A stretch of 64,000 nucleotides of DNA. Origin: Streptomyces sp. PT12. Its GTDB lineage: Bacteria > Actinomycetota > Actinomycetes > Streptomycetales > Streptomycetaceae. A model generated the notes under the pieces. The model had not been told where the DNA came from. It searched no databases and saw nothing but the letters and a program-made list of their open reading frames with translations. The stretch covers positions 1 to 64,000 of the forward strand of contig NZ_QEST01000069.1 in the NCBI RefSeq assembly GCF_003311645.1, given 5' to 3'. Made by a program: the position numbers and the translations under genes. Position 1 is the first letter of the stretch, and each line of letters begins with the position of its first letter. Positions 32,701 through 42,761 of the stretch are shown here, piece after piece.

Positions 32701-32716
32701 TGTACACTCCTGTACC
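32701..32716. promoter_or_regulatory. Probable antitoxin operator (paired TGTAC motifs)
   Basis: Just upstream of the Phd/YefM start, GTACA and TGTAC form a perfect inverted repeat with a 4-nt spacer (32702-32715). Read as hexamers, they are TGTACA at 32701 and TGTACC at 32711, with centres 10 bp apart. E. coli YefM is known to bind paired TGTACA cores, so this is a good candidate for the autoregulatory site of the module. Confidence 0.6.
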
Positions 32717-32736
32717 GCCGCAAGGCGGTCAAGGCC

Positions 32737-33480
32737 TCATGAGCGCATCAGCAGGCGCAGCTCGAACGTGTAGCGCGACGCGCGGTAGAGGTGGGTGGCG
32801 TATTCCACCGCGCGGCCCGTGTCGTCGAACGCCGTGCGGCGCATGCTCAGCAGGGGGGCGCCCGAGGGCTCGGACAGCAGCGTCGCCTCGTCGGCGGTGG
32901 CCGCGCGGGCGCCTATCGACTGGCTCGCGCTGTGCAGCGTGACGCCGCCCGCGCGGATAAGGCGGTAGAGGCCCGTGGACTCCAGGTCGGCGCGGGTGAA
33001 GGCGGGGAGCCCCGGCGGGAGGTAGTTCCGCAGGAACGCCAGCGGGTCGCCATGGGTGAGGCGCAGGCGTTCGATGCGCTGGACCTCGCTGCCCTCGCCG
33101 ACGCCGAGGGCCGCCGCCACCTCGGGCGGCGCGGGGACGGTGCCGAGGTCGATGACGCGGGTGCCGGGGCGCTGCCCGGCCGCCGCGAGGTCGTCGTAGA
33201 GGCTGCTCAGCTCCAGCGGCCGCCGCACCTGGCTGTGCACAACCTGGGTGCCCACGCCGCGGCGCCTCACCAGCAGCCCCTTATCCACCAGCGCCTGGAT
33301 CGCCTGACGGACCGTCGGGCGCGAGAGCCCGAGGCGGCCCGCGAGGTCGATCTCGTTCACCAGCAGCGTGCCGGGCAGCAACTCCCCCTGTTCGATGGCC
33401 GCTTCGAGCTGTTGAGAGAGCTGGAAGTACAACGGCACCGGGCTGGTGCGGTCGATGCTGAACTGCGCGTCCACGGCCAT
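32737..33480 (-). CDS. GntR-family (HutC/UTRA type) regulator of inositol genes
   Basis: A 247-residue regulator. The N-terminal winged helix (PLYFQLSQQLEAAIEQGELLPGTLL and GRLGLSRPTVRQAIQALVDKGLLVRRRG) is followed by a UTRA effector-binding domain (ERLRLTHGDPLAFLRNYLPPG and VEYATHLYRASRYTFELRL). It sits 4 nt downstream of iolG in the same operon, so it probably represses the inositol genes and responds to a catabolic intermediate, as reported for the S. coelicolor regulator of these genes. The likely operator is the nested palindrome at 36336-36367. Confidence 0.88.
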   Translation of the reverse strand: MAVDAQFSIDRTSPVPLYFQLSQQLEAAIEQGELLPGTLLVNEIDLAGRLGLSRPTVRQAIQALVDKGLLVRRRGVGTQVVHSQVRRPLELSSLYDDLAAAGQRPGTRVIDLGTVPAPPEVAAALGVGEGSEVQRIERLRLTHGDPLAFLRNYLPPGLPAFTRADLESTGLYRLIRAGGVTLHSASQSIGARAATADEATLLSEPSGAPLLSMRRTAFDDTGRAVEYATHLYRASRYTFELRLLMRS

Positions 33481-33484
33481 GACC

Positions 33485-34513
33485 CTATCGCCGGTAGAAC
33501 GGCGGCCGTTCCGCCATCTCCACCGCCACCCGCCGCCCGGTGCGCTGCGCTTCCACCCCCGCCTCGCAGGCCGCGGCCACCGCGTAGCCGTCCCACACGC
33601 CGGGGCCCGTGGTCTGACCGCGCCGCGTCGCGTCCACCCACGCCCGCACCTCGCGGTCGTAGGCGTCGGCGAAGCGGCTCAGATAGCCCTGGTCGATCGA
33701 ACCGCCCCAGCGCCCGGCCGCGTTGGTCGTCAGGCCGTGCGCCTCGCCGATCCGCGCGGTGCCGCGCTCGCACACGGCCTCGGCCTGTACCTGGTAGCCA
33801 AAGCCGCAGTTGCCGAAGATCTCGACGTCCACGAGCACGCCGCCGTCGGTCTCGAAGACCACCAACTGCGGGTCGTTCAGGCCCCCTTCGGGGGCGGACC
33901 CGGCCGCGGGCCTGTGCACGCGGACCGCGGTGATCTCCTGGCCGAGCAGCCAGCGGGCCGCGTCGAACTCGTGGGAGACGGAGTCGTTGACGAGGTGGGC
34001 GTCGGTGAAGTAGGGCGGGACGGAGACGTTGCGGTGGCGGCAGTGCAGCAGCAGCGGGCGGCCGAGCTCCCGGTCGGCGAGCAGCCTGGCGAGACGCAGG
34101 TACTCGGCGTCGTAGCGGCGCATGAAGCCGACCTGCACGCGCCGGTGGCCCAGCTTCTCCTCGGCCTCGGCCACCCGCAGGGCGCCCGCCGCGTCCGGCG
34201 TCATGGGCTTCTCGCACAGGATCGGCAGATCGCGTTCGAGCGCCATGAGCAGGGTCTCCTCATGGGCGGGGCCGGGCGAGGCGATCAGGACGGCACCGAC
34301 CCCGGGCGCGGCGATGGCCGCGCCCGGGTCCGTGTGCGCGGAGCAGCCGTCGATGCCATCGGCCAGGGCCGCCGCGCGGTCGCCATCGACATCGGCGACG
34401 GCGGCGACCCTGGCGCCGCTGATCAGCCGGTCGATGCGGCGGACGTGGTCGGCGCCCATGCTGCCCGCGCCGATGACGGCCACGCCGAGCTCAGCGGCGG
34501 CTGTGGTGGTCAT
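33485..34513 (-). CDS. iolG: Inositol 2-dehydrogenase-like Gfo/Idh/MocA oxidoreductase
   Basis: A 342-residue NAD(P)-dependent dehydrogenase. The Rossmann motif [17 protein letters not shown] is at residues 10-26, and the family EKP motif is in [13 protein letters not shown] near 98. Downstream, [24 protein letters not shown] and [16 protein letters not shown] are typical of inositol dehydrogenases. The predicted reaction is myo-inositol to scyllo-inosose, the first step of the pathway. It is in an operon with the GntR gene and is 81 nt from the isomerase gene upstream. Confidence 0.85.
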   Translation of the reverse strand: MTTTAAAELGVAVIGAGSMGADHVRRIDRLISGARVAAVADVDGDRAAALADGIDGCSAHTDPGAAIAAPGVGAVLIASPGPAHEETLLMALERDLPILCEKPMTPDAAGALRVAEAEEKLGHRRVQVGFMRRYDAEYLRLARLLADRELGRPLLLHCRHRNVSVPPYFTDAHLVNDSVSHEFDAARWLLGQEITAVRVHRPAAGSAPEGGLNDPQLVVFETDGGVLVDVEIFGNCGFGYQVQAEAVCERGTARIGEAHGLTTNAAGRWGGSIDQGYLSRFADAYDREVRAWVDATRRGQTTGPGVWDGYAVAAACEAGVEAQRTGRRVAVEMAERPPFYRR

Positions 34514-34553
34514 GGATACGACTCCTCGCTGTGCGGTGGTACGTGGTACGTGT

Positions 34554-34587
34554 GGTGCTGGCGTGCCCGTGGTGCTCGCGTGCCCGT
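34554..34587. repeat. Tandem 17-bp duplication in iol operon leader
   Basis: GGTGCTGGCGTGCCCGT at 34554-34570 is followed by GGTGCTCGCGTGCCCGT at 34571-34587, one mismatch apart. A shorter GGTACGT duplication lies just before it, at about 34538-34552. The array fills the 81-nt gap between the isomerase gene and iolG. Confidence 0.8.
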
Positions 34588-34594
34588 GCGGGCG

Positions 34595-35482
34595 TCAGGC
34601 GCCGCAGGACGCCAGGAAGCGGCGGGTGCGGCGGGCGATGGGCAGGGGGCGGTCGGGCGGGCAGGGGTACATGTCCTGCTCGACGATGGCGAAGAGGTCC
34701 ACGCCGAGCGATGTGGCCGCGTCCAGGATCGGCGGCAGCGCGGGGATCCCCTCGGGCGGCTCGCACATCACGCCGCGCCGCACGGCGGGCCCGAACGGCA
34801 GCCGCTGCTCGTGGACTTGGGCGAGGACTGCGGGGTCGACCTGCTTGAGGTGGAGATAGCCGATGCGTTCGCCGAAGCTCTGGATGAGCTCGAGGTTGTC
34901 GCCGCCGCAGTAGGCGTAGTGGCCGGTGTCGAGGCACAGGCTGACGGCCCCGGGGTCGGTGGCGTGCAGGAAGCGGGCGACGTTCTCCTCGGTGGCGATG
35001 TGGGTGTCGGCGTGCGGGTGGACGACCATGGTGAGGCCGTGCTCCTCGCGCAGCCGGCGGCCGAGGCGGTCCATGCCGCTGACGAGGTGGGCGAACTGGG
35101 TGGGCCCGAGGTGCCCGGGCTCGGTCTCCTCGCCCGTCGCCGGGTCGCGCCAGAACTCGGGTATGACCACGAGGTGTTCGGCGTTCATGGCGCGCGTGAG
35201 CGCGGCGACGCGGGAGACGTGCTCCCACGCGGACTCCCACACCGCGGGCCCGTGGTGCAGGGCGGTGAAGACGGTGCCAGCGGAGACGCGCAGCCCCCTC
35301 GCGGCCAGCTCGGCGCCCAACTGGGCGGGGTCGGTGGGCAGATAGCCGTAGGGGCCGAGCTCGATCCACGAGTACCCGGCCTCGGAGACCTCGTCGAGGA
35401 AGCGCTCCCAGGGGACCTGCTGGGGGTCGTCGGGGAACCACACACCCCAGGAGTCGGGTGCTGAGCCGACACGGATCGTCAT
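34595..35482 (-). CDS. Sugar phosphate isomerase/epimerase-like protein (IolE/IolI family)
   Basis: A 295-residue TIM-barrel of the xylose isomerase-like superfamily. It starts MTIRVGSAPDSWGVWFPDD, with YSWIELGPYGYLP near residue 40, metal-site candidates MVVHPHADTHI and LCLDTGHYAYCGGDN, and YLHLKQVDPAVL. In this cluster it could be the inosose dehydratase (IolE role) or an inosose isomerase (IolI role). No other IolE candidate is in the cluster, which favours a dehydratase role by inference. A clear GAAGGAGACC ribosome binding site precedes the ATG at 35482. Confidence 0.78.
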   Translation of the reverse strand: MTIRVGSAPDSWGVWFPDDPQQVPWERFLDEVSEAGYSWIELGPYGYLPTDPAQLGAELAARGLRVSAGTVFTALHHGPAVWESAWEHVSRVAALTRAMNAEHLVVIPEFWRDPATGEETEPGHLGPTQFAHLVSGMDRLGRRLREEHGLTMVVHPHADTHIATEENVARFLHATDPGAVSLCLDTGHYAYCGGDNLELIQSFGERIGYLHLKQVDPAVLAQVHEQRLPFGPAVRRGVMCEPPEGIPALPPILDAATSLGVDLFAIVEQDMYPCPPDRPLPIARRTRRFLASCGA

Positions 35483-35497
35483 CTGGTCTCCTTCGTG

Positions 35498-35580
35498 GAT
35501 ACTCCGGCCTTCAGGCCGGGGAGGAAACGAAGCTCCCGCGGAGCAGGGCGGGGAAAGGCGGATCGCCGCCAGGGCGATTC
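35498..35580. repeat. Three-hairpin element at the truncated end of the binding protein
   Basis: Within about 80 bp there are three adjacent inverted repeats: CCGGCCT-TC-AGGCCGG at 35504-35519, GCTCC-CGC-GGAGC at 35532-35544, and GGCG-GAT-CGCC at 35557-35567. The first, followed by GGAGGA on the plus strand, looks like the end hairpin of IS200/IS605-family elements of streptomycetes. The stop codon of the truncated binding protein falls in the first hairpin loop. No transposase gene is here; this may be an element remnant, or alternatively an operon terminator/attenuator. Confidence 0.55.
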
Positions 35581-36230
35581 GTGGAGCGGACCGACGGCAT
35601 GTCCGCGCCCTCGACATACAGCACCTCGGTCTCGCCTTGGAAGGTCTCGGCGACCCCGGCGCAGCGGGCCTCGTGCCCGACGTTGCCCTGCTCGTGGATG
35701 ACGCACACGGTGTGCTCGGCACCGATCTCGTTGAGCCGCTCGCCGAACGCCCGGCCCGAGACGACCTCGTCCTGGCCGAAGAAGGACAGCAGGTCGAGGC
35801 CGCGCCAGGCGTCCACGCCGGAGTTGAGGCCGACGACCGGGATCCCGGCCTCCCGCGCCTGCGCGATCGCGCCCGACAGCCCCTCGGGGTTGGCCAGCGA
35901 GACGGCTATGCCGCCCACGTCCTGGTCGATGGCGTTCTGGACGAGGTTGGCCTGGCCCGAGACGCTGGGGTCGCTCGCGTAGATCAGCTCGGCGTTGCTC
36001 TTGTGCGCGGCCGTCTCGGCGCCCTCGCGGACGGTGTCCCAGAAGGTGTCGCCCGGCGCCCCATGGGTGATCAGCGCGACCGTCATCCGGGGGGTGCTGG
36101 CCTGTCCGGCCTCGCCCTCCTCCGCGCGTTCCTGGGCCGCCCTGCCCCCGGAGTCGCTTGAGCAGCCGGCGGTGAGCAGGGCGCCCGCGGCCACCAGGGC
36201 CGCGAGGGCGGTGCGATGGGCGCGTTTCAC
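35511..36230 (-). pseudogene. Truncated sugar ABC transporter substrate-binding lipoprotein
   Basis: The start is normal: GTG at 36230, signal VKRAHRTALAALVAAGALLTAGC with a lipobox, then a LacI/RbsB-type binding fold (MTVALITHGAPGDTFWDTVREGAE, DPSVSGQANLVQNAIDQDVGGIAVSLANPEGL, GIPVVGLNSGVDAW). Family members run to ~330-350 residues. Here the homologous part stops at EGADMPSVRST, and 22 unrelated residues encoded by the three-hairpin element lead to a stop at 239 residues. The last ~100 residues of the second lobe are lost, so ligand binding is doubtful. No permease or ATPase gene adjoins it. Confidence 0.75.
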
Positions 36231-36335
36231 GTCGGGTACCTCACTTCGCTGTGAGAAGTCGGGGGGGCTGTGAGAGATCGGGGGTCGAGGCCGGGCGGCA
36301 CTGCTGACCGGCAGCGAACTCCCGGCCGCGCGACG

Positions 36336-36390
36336 TGTCAATCCTTTGTCAGGACAATATATTGACAGGTGATCCCTCCGGGCCTACACC
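36336..36390. promoter_or_regulatory. Nested palindrome and divergent promoters of the inositol cluster
   Basis: TTGTC-AG-GACAA at 36346-36357 is a perfect palindrome. Symmetrically around it, TGTCAAT (36336-36342) and ATTGACA (36361-36367) form an outer perfect inverted repeat. The outer arms each contain TTGACA, a consensus -35, pointing in opposite directions. For iolC, TTGACA at 36362-36367 is followed 17 nt later by TACACC (36385-36390), placing transcription start close to the ATG at 36399, so iolC may be leaderless. The GntR regulator of this cluster is the likely ligand: TGTC-N2-GACA palindromes have been reported for its S. coelicolor counterpart (from memory). Confidence 0.72.
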
Positions 36391-36398
36391 TGTGAGGT

Positions 36399-37391
36399 AT
36401 GGCCGGACCACTGGACCTGATCACCATGGGACGCATCGGCGTTGACATCTACCCGCTCCAGACCGGTGTGCCACTGCCGCGCGTGGAGACATTCGGGAAA
36501 TTCCTCGGCGGCTCACCCACCAACGTGGCCGTCGCCGCGGCCAGGTTGGGCCGCAGCGCGGCCGTCATCAGCCGCACGGGGGCCGACCCGTTCGGCGTGT
36601 ACTGCCATGACGCGCTGCGGGAGTTCGGCGTGGACGACCGCTGGGTGAGCGAGGTGCCCGCGTATCCGACGCCCGTCACCTTCTGCGAGGTGTTCCCGCC
36701 CGACCACTTCCCGCTGTACTTCTACCGGCTGCCCACCGCGCCCGATCTGGTCATCCGCACCGAGGAGTTGGACCTGGCGGCGATCGCGTCCTCGCGCGTC
36801 TTCTGGGCGACGGGGACGGGTCTGTGCCAGGAGCCGAGCCGCAGCGCCACGCTGGCCGCGCTCGCGGCGCGGCCCAGGGGCGGCGGCGCGGTGACGGTCT
36901 TCGACCTGGACTGGCGGCCGATGTTCTGGCCCGATGGCGCGCCCGAGGCGGCCCGCCCGCACTACGAGGCCGCGCTGGCCCACGCCACGGTCGCGGTCGG
37001 GAACGTCGACGAGTGCGCCGCCGCCACCGGGGAACGCGAACCCCTGGCGTGCGCCGAGGCGTTGCTCGCCGCGGGGGTCGATCTCGCCGTCGTCAAGCGG
37101 GGCGGGGACGGCGTGCTCGCGCTGCACCGCGACGGCACGGCGGCCGAGGTCCCGGCGCACCCCGTCGATGTGGTCAACGGGCTCGGCGCGGGCGACGCGT
37201 TCGGCGGAGCGCTGGTGCACGGGCTGCTCGCGGGCTGGCCGCCTGGGCGCACGATGCGGTACGCCAACGCCGCGGGTGCCCTGGTCGCGGGCCGCCTCGC
37301 CTGCTCGTCCGCGATGCCCTACCCGAGCGAGGTCGAGACCCTGCTCGCCGCGCGGGGCGGCCCCGACGGCGGTGCGGGGGTGGCGCGTTGA
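36399..37391 (+). CDS. iolC: 5-dehydro-2-deoxygluconokinase
   Basis: A 330-residue PfkB-family sugar kinase of inositol breakdown that phosphorylates 5-dehydro-2-deoxygluconate. The N-terminal part ITMGRIGVDIYPLQTGVPLPRVETFGKFLGGSPTNVAVAAARLG is characteristic of IolC. The PfkB C-terminal signature with catalytic Asp is VDVVNGLGAGDAFGGALVHGLLAG near residue 250. It is the first gene of the rightward half of the cluster; a promoter with TTGACA lies 31-36 nt before the ATG, with little leader. The next gene overlaps its stop. Confidence 0.93.
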   Translation: MAGPLDLITMGRIGVDIYPLQTGVPLPRVETFGKFLGGSPTNVAVAAARLGRSAAVISRTGADPFGVYCHDALREFGVDDRWVSEVPAYPTPVTFCEVFPPDHFPLYFYRLPTAPDLVIRTEELDLAAIASSRVFWATGTGLCQEPSRSATLAALAARPRGGGAVTVFDLDWRPMFWPDGAPEAARPHYEAALAHATVAVGNVDECAAATGEREPLACAEALLAAGVDLAVVKRGGDGVLALHRDGTAAEVPAHPVDVVNGLGAGDAFGGALVHGLLAGWPPGRTMRYANAAGALVAGRLACSSAMPYPSEVETLLAARGGPDGGAGVAR

Positions 37392-38287
37392 GCCGGGCGC
37401 CGAGCATAGACGCGGCGGGGCTCGCCGGGACGCGCGCCCGGCGCCCCGAGGCCATCGCCGAGGCGGCGGCGCTGCGGCGGCGCAGGCCCCTGGTGGGTCC
37501 GGGCGGCCGGGTGCTGATCATCGCCGCCGACCACCCCGCGCGCGGCGCGCTCGCCGTGGGCGGCGACCCCCTCGCCATGGGCGACAGGGCCGACCTGCTC
37601 GGGCGGCTCACCCTCGCGCTCTCACGGCCCGGCGTCGACGGGGTGCTCGGCACCGCGGACATCCTCGAAGACCTGCTGCTGCTCGGCGCGTTGGACGACC
37701 GGGTCGCGGTCGGGTCGATGAACAGGGGCGGCCTCGCGGGAGCGGCGTTCGAGCTGGACGACCGCTTCACGGGCCACCGCGCCCAGGACATCGAACGGTG
37801 GGGCCTCGACGCGGGCAAGCTGCTGCTGCGGATCGACCGCTCCGACCCGGGGTCGCTCACCACGCTGCACGCCGCCGCCCGCGCGATCGACGACATGGCC
37901 GCGCGCCGGCTCCCGGTCTTCGTCGAGCCGTTCCTGTGCCACCGGGTGGAAGGGCGGCTGGTCAACGACCTGAGCCCCGAGGCGGTGGCCACCTCGCTCG
38001 CCATCGCCTCCGGCCTGGGCGGCACGTCCGCGTACACGTGGCTCAAGGTGCCCGTCACCGCCGACCCCGACGCGATGGAACGCGCCCTGGCCGCCACGAC
38101 GTTGCCCGTCGTGCTGCTGGGCGGCGACGTGCGCGGCGACGAGGGCGCCACCTTCGCCCGCTGGCGGCGCGCCCTCGAACTCCCCACCGTCGTGGGCCTC
38201 GTGGTGGGCCGCTCGCTGCTCTACCCGGCGGACGGCGACGTCAGAAAGGCCGTGGACGCCGCCGTCGGACTGATCGGTGGCCCCTGA
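37388..38287 (+). CDS. DeoC/LacD-type aldolase of the inositol cluster
   Basis: A 299-residue TIM-barrel protein of the Cgl0159/IolJ-like aldolase group. VLIIAADHPARGALAVGGDPLAM near residue 40, LKVPVTADPDAMERAL and LPVVLLGGDVRGDEGATFARWRRALELP are the visible landmarks, with a candidate Schiff-base lysine in YTWLKVPV. It probably cleaves the phosphorylated product of IolC to dihydroxyacetone phosphate and malonate semialdehyde. It starts at a TTG that overlaps the iolC stop (TTGA), showing translational coupling. The assignment to the aldolase step is by context. Confidence 0.78.
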   Translation: MSRAPSIDAAGLAGTRARRPEAIAEAAALRRRRPLVGPGGRVLIIAADHPARGALAVGGDPLAMGDRADLLGRLTLALSRPGVDGVLGTADILEDLLLLGALDDRVAVGSMNRGGLAGAAFELDDRFTGHRAQDIERWGLDAGKLLLRIDRSDPGSLTTLHAAARAIDDMAARRLPVFVEPFLCHRVEGRLVNDLSPEAVATSLAIASGLGGTSAYTWLKVPVTADPDAMERALAATTLPVVLLGGDVRGDEGATFARWRRALELPTVVGLVVGRSLLYPADGDVRKAVDAAVGLIGGP

Positions 38288-38297
38288 GATGCCCCCT

Positions 38298-38357
38298 GGA
38301 ACGACCACGGGAACGACCAGGGGGACGACCACGGGGACGACCCCTGGGACCACCGCT
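38298..38357. repeat. Five degenerate 12-bp repeats before iolB
   Basis: Units close to GGGACGACCACG start at 38298, 38310, 38322, 38334 and 38346. As the period is a multiple of three, the frame through it reads a Gly-Thr-Thr repeat (GTTTGTTRGTTTGTTP). It lies between the aldolase stop and the IolB core, so it is either a leader or an N-terminal extension depending on the IolB start used. Confidence 0.8.
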
Positions 38358-38372
38358 GAAGGGCAGGGCATC

Positions 38373-39262
38373 GTGAGCACCCATCTCCCCGCGGGGACCG
38401 CGGGCAACGGCCCCTACACGCTTGACATCTCCCCAGGGCGGGCCCCCTTGGACCACGCCTCGCTGCGCGTGCTGCCGCTCTCGCCCGGTGGGCGGCACAC
38501 GTTCGCCACGGGCGACAGCGAGTGGATCGTGCTGCCGCTGGCCGGGGCGTGCGCCGTGACCGTGGATGGGGCGACGCTCCAACTCGCCGGGCGCGCCGAT
38601 GTGTTCACGGGCGTGAGCGACTTCGCCTATGTGCCGAGGGACGCCACGGTCACCGTGGCGTCCGAGGGAGGCGGGCGGTTCGCGCTGTGCGGCGCCCGCT
38701 GCACCACGCGCCTGGCGGCTCGCCACGGCCCGGCCTCCGGCGTCGGCGTCGAGCTGCGCGGCGCGGGCTCGTGCTCACGGCAGGTCAACAACTTCGCCGC
38801 CGCCGACGCGTTCGCCGCCGACCGCCTCATCGCGGTCGAGGTGCTCACCCCCGGCGGCAACTGGTCCTCCTATCCCCCGCACAAGCACGACGAGGCGCGG
38901 CCCGGCGAGGAGTCGGACCTGGAGGAGATCTACTACTACGAGATCGCGGGCGCCCAGGCCAACCCCGCGGCGGACGGCGTCGGTTACCAACGCGTCACCC
39001 CGTCGAGGGCGGGCGCGGGAGAGGGGCTCCTCGCCGAAGTCCGCACGGGGGACGCCGTGGTGATCCCCGACGGCTGGCACGGCCCGTCCATCGCCGCGCC
39101 CGGGCACGACATGTACTACCTCAATGTGATGGCCGGGCCCGGCGCCGACCGGGCCTGGCTCATCACCGACCACCCCGACCACGCCTGGATCAGGGCCCGT
39201 TGGGACGACGAGCGCGCCGACCCCAGGCTTCCGCTGTACAACTCCCCGCCGGAGGTACCGCG

Positions 39263-39266
<4 letters not shown>
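38373..39266 (+). CDS. iolB: 5-deoxy-glucuronate isomerase
   Basis: A 297-residue bicupin protein that isomerises 5-deoxy-glucuronate to 5-dehydro-2-deoxygluconate. The sequence opens STHLPAGTAGNGPYTLDISPGRAPLDHASLRVLPL and includes SSYPPHKHDEARPGEESDLEEIYYYE, the metal-binding His/Glu cluster, and VVIPDGWHGPSIAAPGHDMYYLNVMAG. I used the GTG at 38373 because family homology begins there and AGGGC lies upstream. Starts at 38277 (GTG) or 38289 (ATG) would add the Gly-Thr-Thr repeat. Its TGA overlaps the TTG of iolD. Confidence 0.88.
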
Positions 39267-41179
<1,913 letters not shown>

Positions 41180-41241
41180 CCGGGCCGCGAGCCCACGTCC
41201 GACACCGCGAGCCCACCACCGCGAGAGAGGTCAGCATTCAC

Positions 41242-42738
41242 ATGAGGACCATCGGCCACTTCATCGACAACAAGGCCGTCGAGGGCGCCTCCGGGCGGTT
41301 CGGCCCGGTGTGGGACCCGGCGACCGGCGAGCAGCGCTCGCGCGTGGCGCTGGCCGACGCCGCCGAGGTGGATCGCGCGGTCGCGGCGGCGAGGGAGGCG
41401 GCGCGGACGTGGGCGCACGCGTCGCTCGCCCGCCGCACCGCGCTGCTGTTCCGCTACCGCGAGCTGCTGCTCGCGCACCGCGACGAGCTCGCCGCTCTGA
41501 TCACCGCGGAGCACGGCAAGGTGCACGGCGACGCGCTCGGCGAGGTGGCGCGCGGCCTCGAGATCGTCGAACTCGCCTGCGGCATCCCGGAAAAGCTCAA
41601 GGGCGAGCTGTCGACCGAGGTCTCCACGGGCGTGGACGTGGCCTCGATCCGGCAGCCGCTCGGCGTGGTCGCGGGCATCACGCCGTTCAACTTCCCCGCG
41701 ATGGTGCCGCTGTGGATGTTCCCCGTGGCGCTCGCGTGCGGGAACGCGTTCGTGCTCAAGCCGAGCGAGAAGGACCCATCGGCCGGCCTTCGCCTGGGCG
41801 AGCTCGCGGCCGAGGCCGGGTTCCCCGACGGCGTGCTCAACGTCGTCAACGGCGACCGCGAGGCCGTCGACCGGCTGCTCGCCCACCCCGACGTGGCCGC
41901 GGTGAGCTTTGTCGGGTCGACGCCCGTGGCGCGCGCGGTCCAGCGGGCCGCGGTCGAGCACGGCAAGCGCGTGCAGGCGCTCGGCGGCGCCAAGAACCAC
42001 ATGCTCGTGCTCCCCGACGCCGACCTGGACGTGGCCGCCGACGCCGCGATCAGCGCCGCCTATGGCTCGGCGGGCGAGCGGTGCATGGCCGTCTCGGTCG
42101 TGGTGGCGGTGGGCGAGGAGACCGGCGACGCGCTGGTGGCGCGGCTCGCCGAGCGCGCGGCGGCGGTGCGGGTGGGCCCGGGGACCGACCCGGCGTCCGA
42201 GATGGGCCCGTTGATCACCGCGGAGCACAGGGACTCCGTCGCGGGGTATGTGCGCGGCGCGCGCGAGCAGGGCGCCGATGTGCGGGTCGACGGCACGGGG
42301 TACACGGTGGCGGGCCACGAGGGCGGCTTCTTCCTTGGCGTCTCGCTGCTCGACCGCGTGACGCCGGGGATGGCCGCCTACCGCGACGAGATCTTCGGCC
42401 CGGTGCTGTGCGTCGTGCGCGCGGGCTCGTACGACGAGGCGCTGACGCTGATCAACGCCTCGCCCTGGGGCAACGGCGCGGCCGTCTTCACGCGGGACGG
42501 CGGCGCGGCCCGCCGCTTCCAACTCGAGGTCGCCGCGGGGATGGTGGGGGTCAACGTGCCCATCCCCGTCCCGGTCGGGTACCACTCGTTCGGCGGCTGG
42601 AAGGACTCGCTCTTCGGCGACCACCACATCTACGGCACCGACGGCGTGCGCTTCTGCACGCGCGGCAAGGTCGTCACCACGCGCTGGCCCGACCCCGCCG
42701 ACCGGGGCGTGGACCTGGGCTTCCCGCGCAACGGCTGA
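41242..42738 (+). CDS. mmsA: CoA-acylating methylmalonate-semialdehyde dehydrogenase
   Basis: A 498-residue aldehyde dehydrogenase that converts (methyl)malonate semialdehyde to acetyl-/propionyl-CoA, the last step of the inositol route (IolA role). VAGITPFNFPAMVPLWMFPVALACGNAFVLKPSEKDPS is the MmsA-type cofactor region and AYGSAGERCMAVS contains the catalytic cysteine near residue 280. The family hallmark MVGVNVPIPVPVGYHSFGGWKDSLFGD is near 435. The ATG at 41242 follows GAGAGAGG. It ends the rightward operon, 62 nt after iolD. Confidence 0.94.
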   Translation: MRTIGHFIDNKAVEGASGRFGPVWDPATGEQRSRVALADAAEVDRAVAAAREAARTWAHASLARRTALLFRYRELLLAHRDELAALITAEHGKVHGDALGEVARGLEIVELACGIPEKLKGELSTEVSTGVDVASIRQPLGVVAGITPFNFPAMVPLWMFPVALACGNAFVLKPSEKDPSAGLRLGELAAEAGFPDGVLNVVNGDREAVDRLLAHPDVAAVSFVGSTPVARAVQRAAVEHGKRVQALGGAKNHMLVLPDADLDVAADAAISAAYGSAGERCMAVSVVVAVGEETGDALVARLAERAAAVRVGPGTDPASEMGPLITAEHRDSVAGYVRGAREQGADVRVDGTGYTVAGHEGGFFLGVSLLDRVTPGMAAYRDEIFGPVLCVVRAGSYDEALTLINASPWGNGAAVFTRDGGAARRFQLEVAAGMVGVNVPIPVPVGYHSFGGWKDSLFGDHHIYGTDGVRFCTRGKVVTTRWPDPADRGVDLGFPRNG

Positions 42739-42761
42739 ACGCCCCCCGCGCGCGGGCGCGT

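Noticed and set aside
35498-35580. Active insertion sequence
   Set aside because: No transposase or TnpB frame and no target duplication can be seen; at most a remnant or a terminator.
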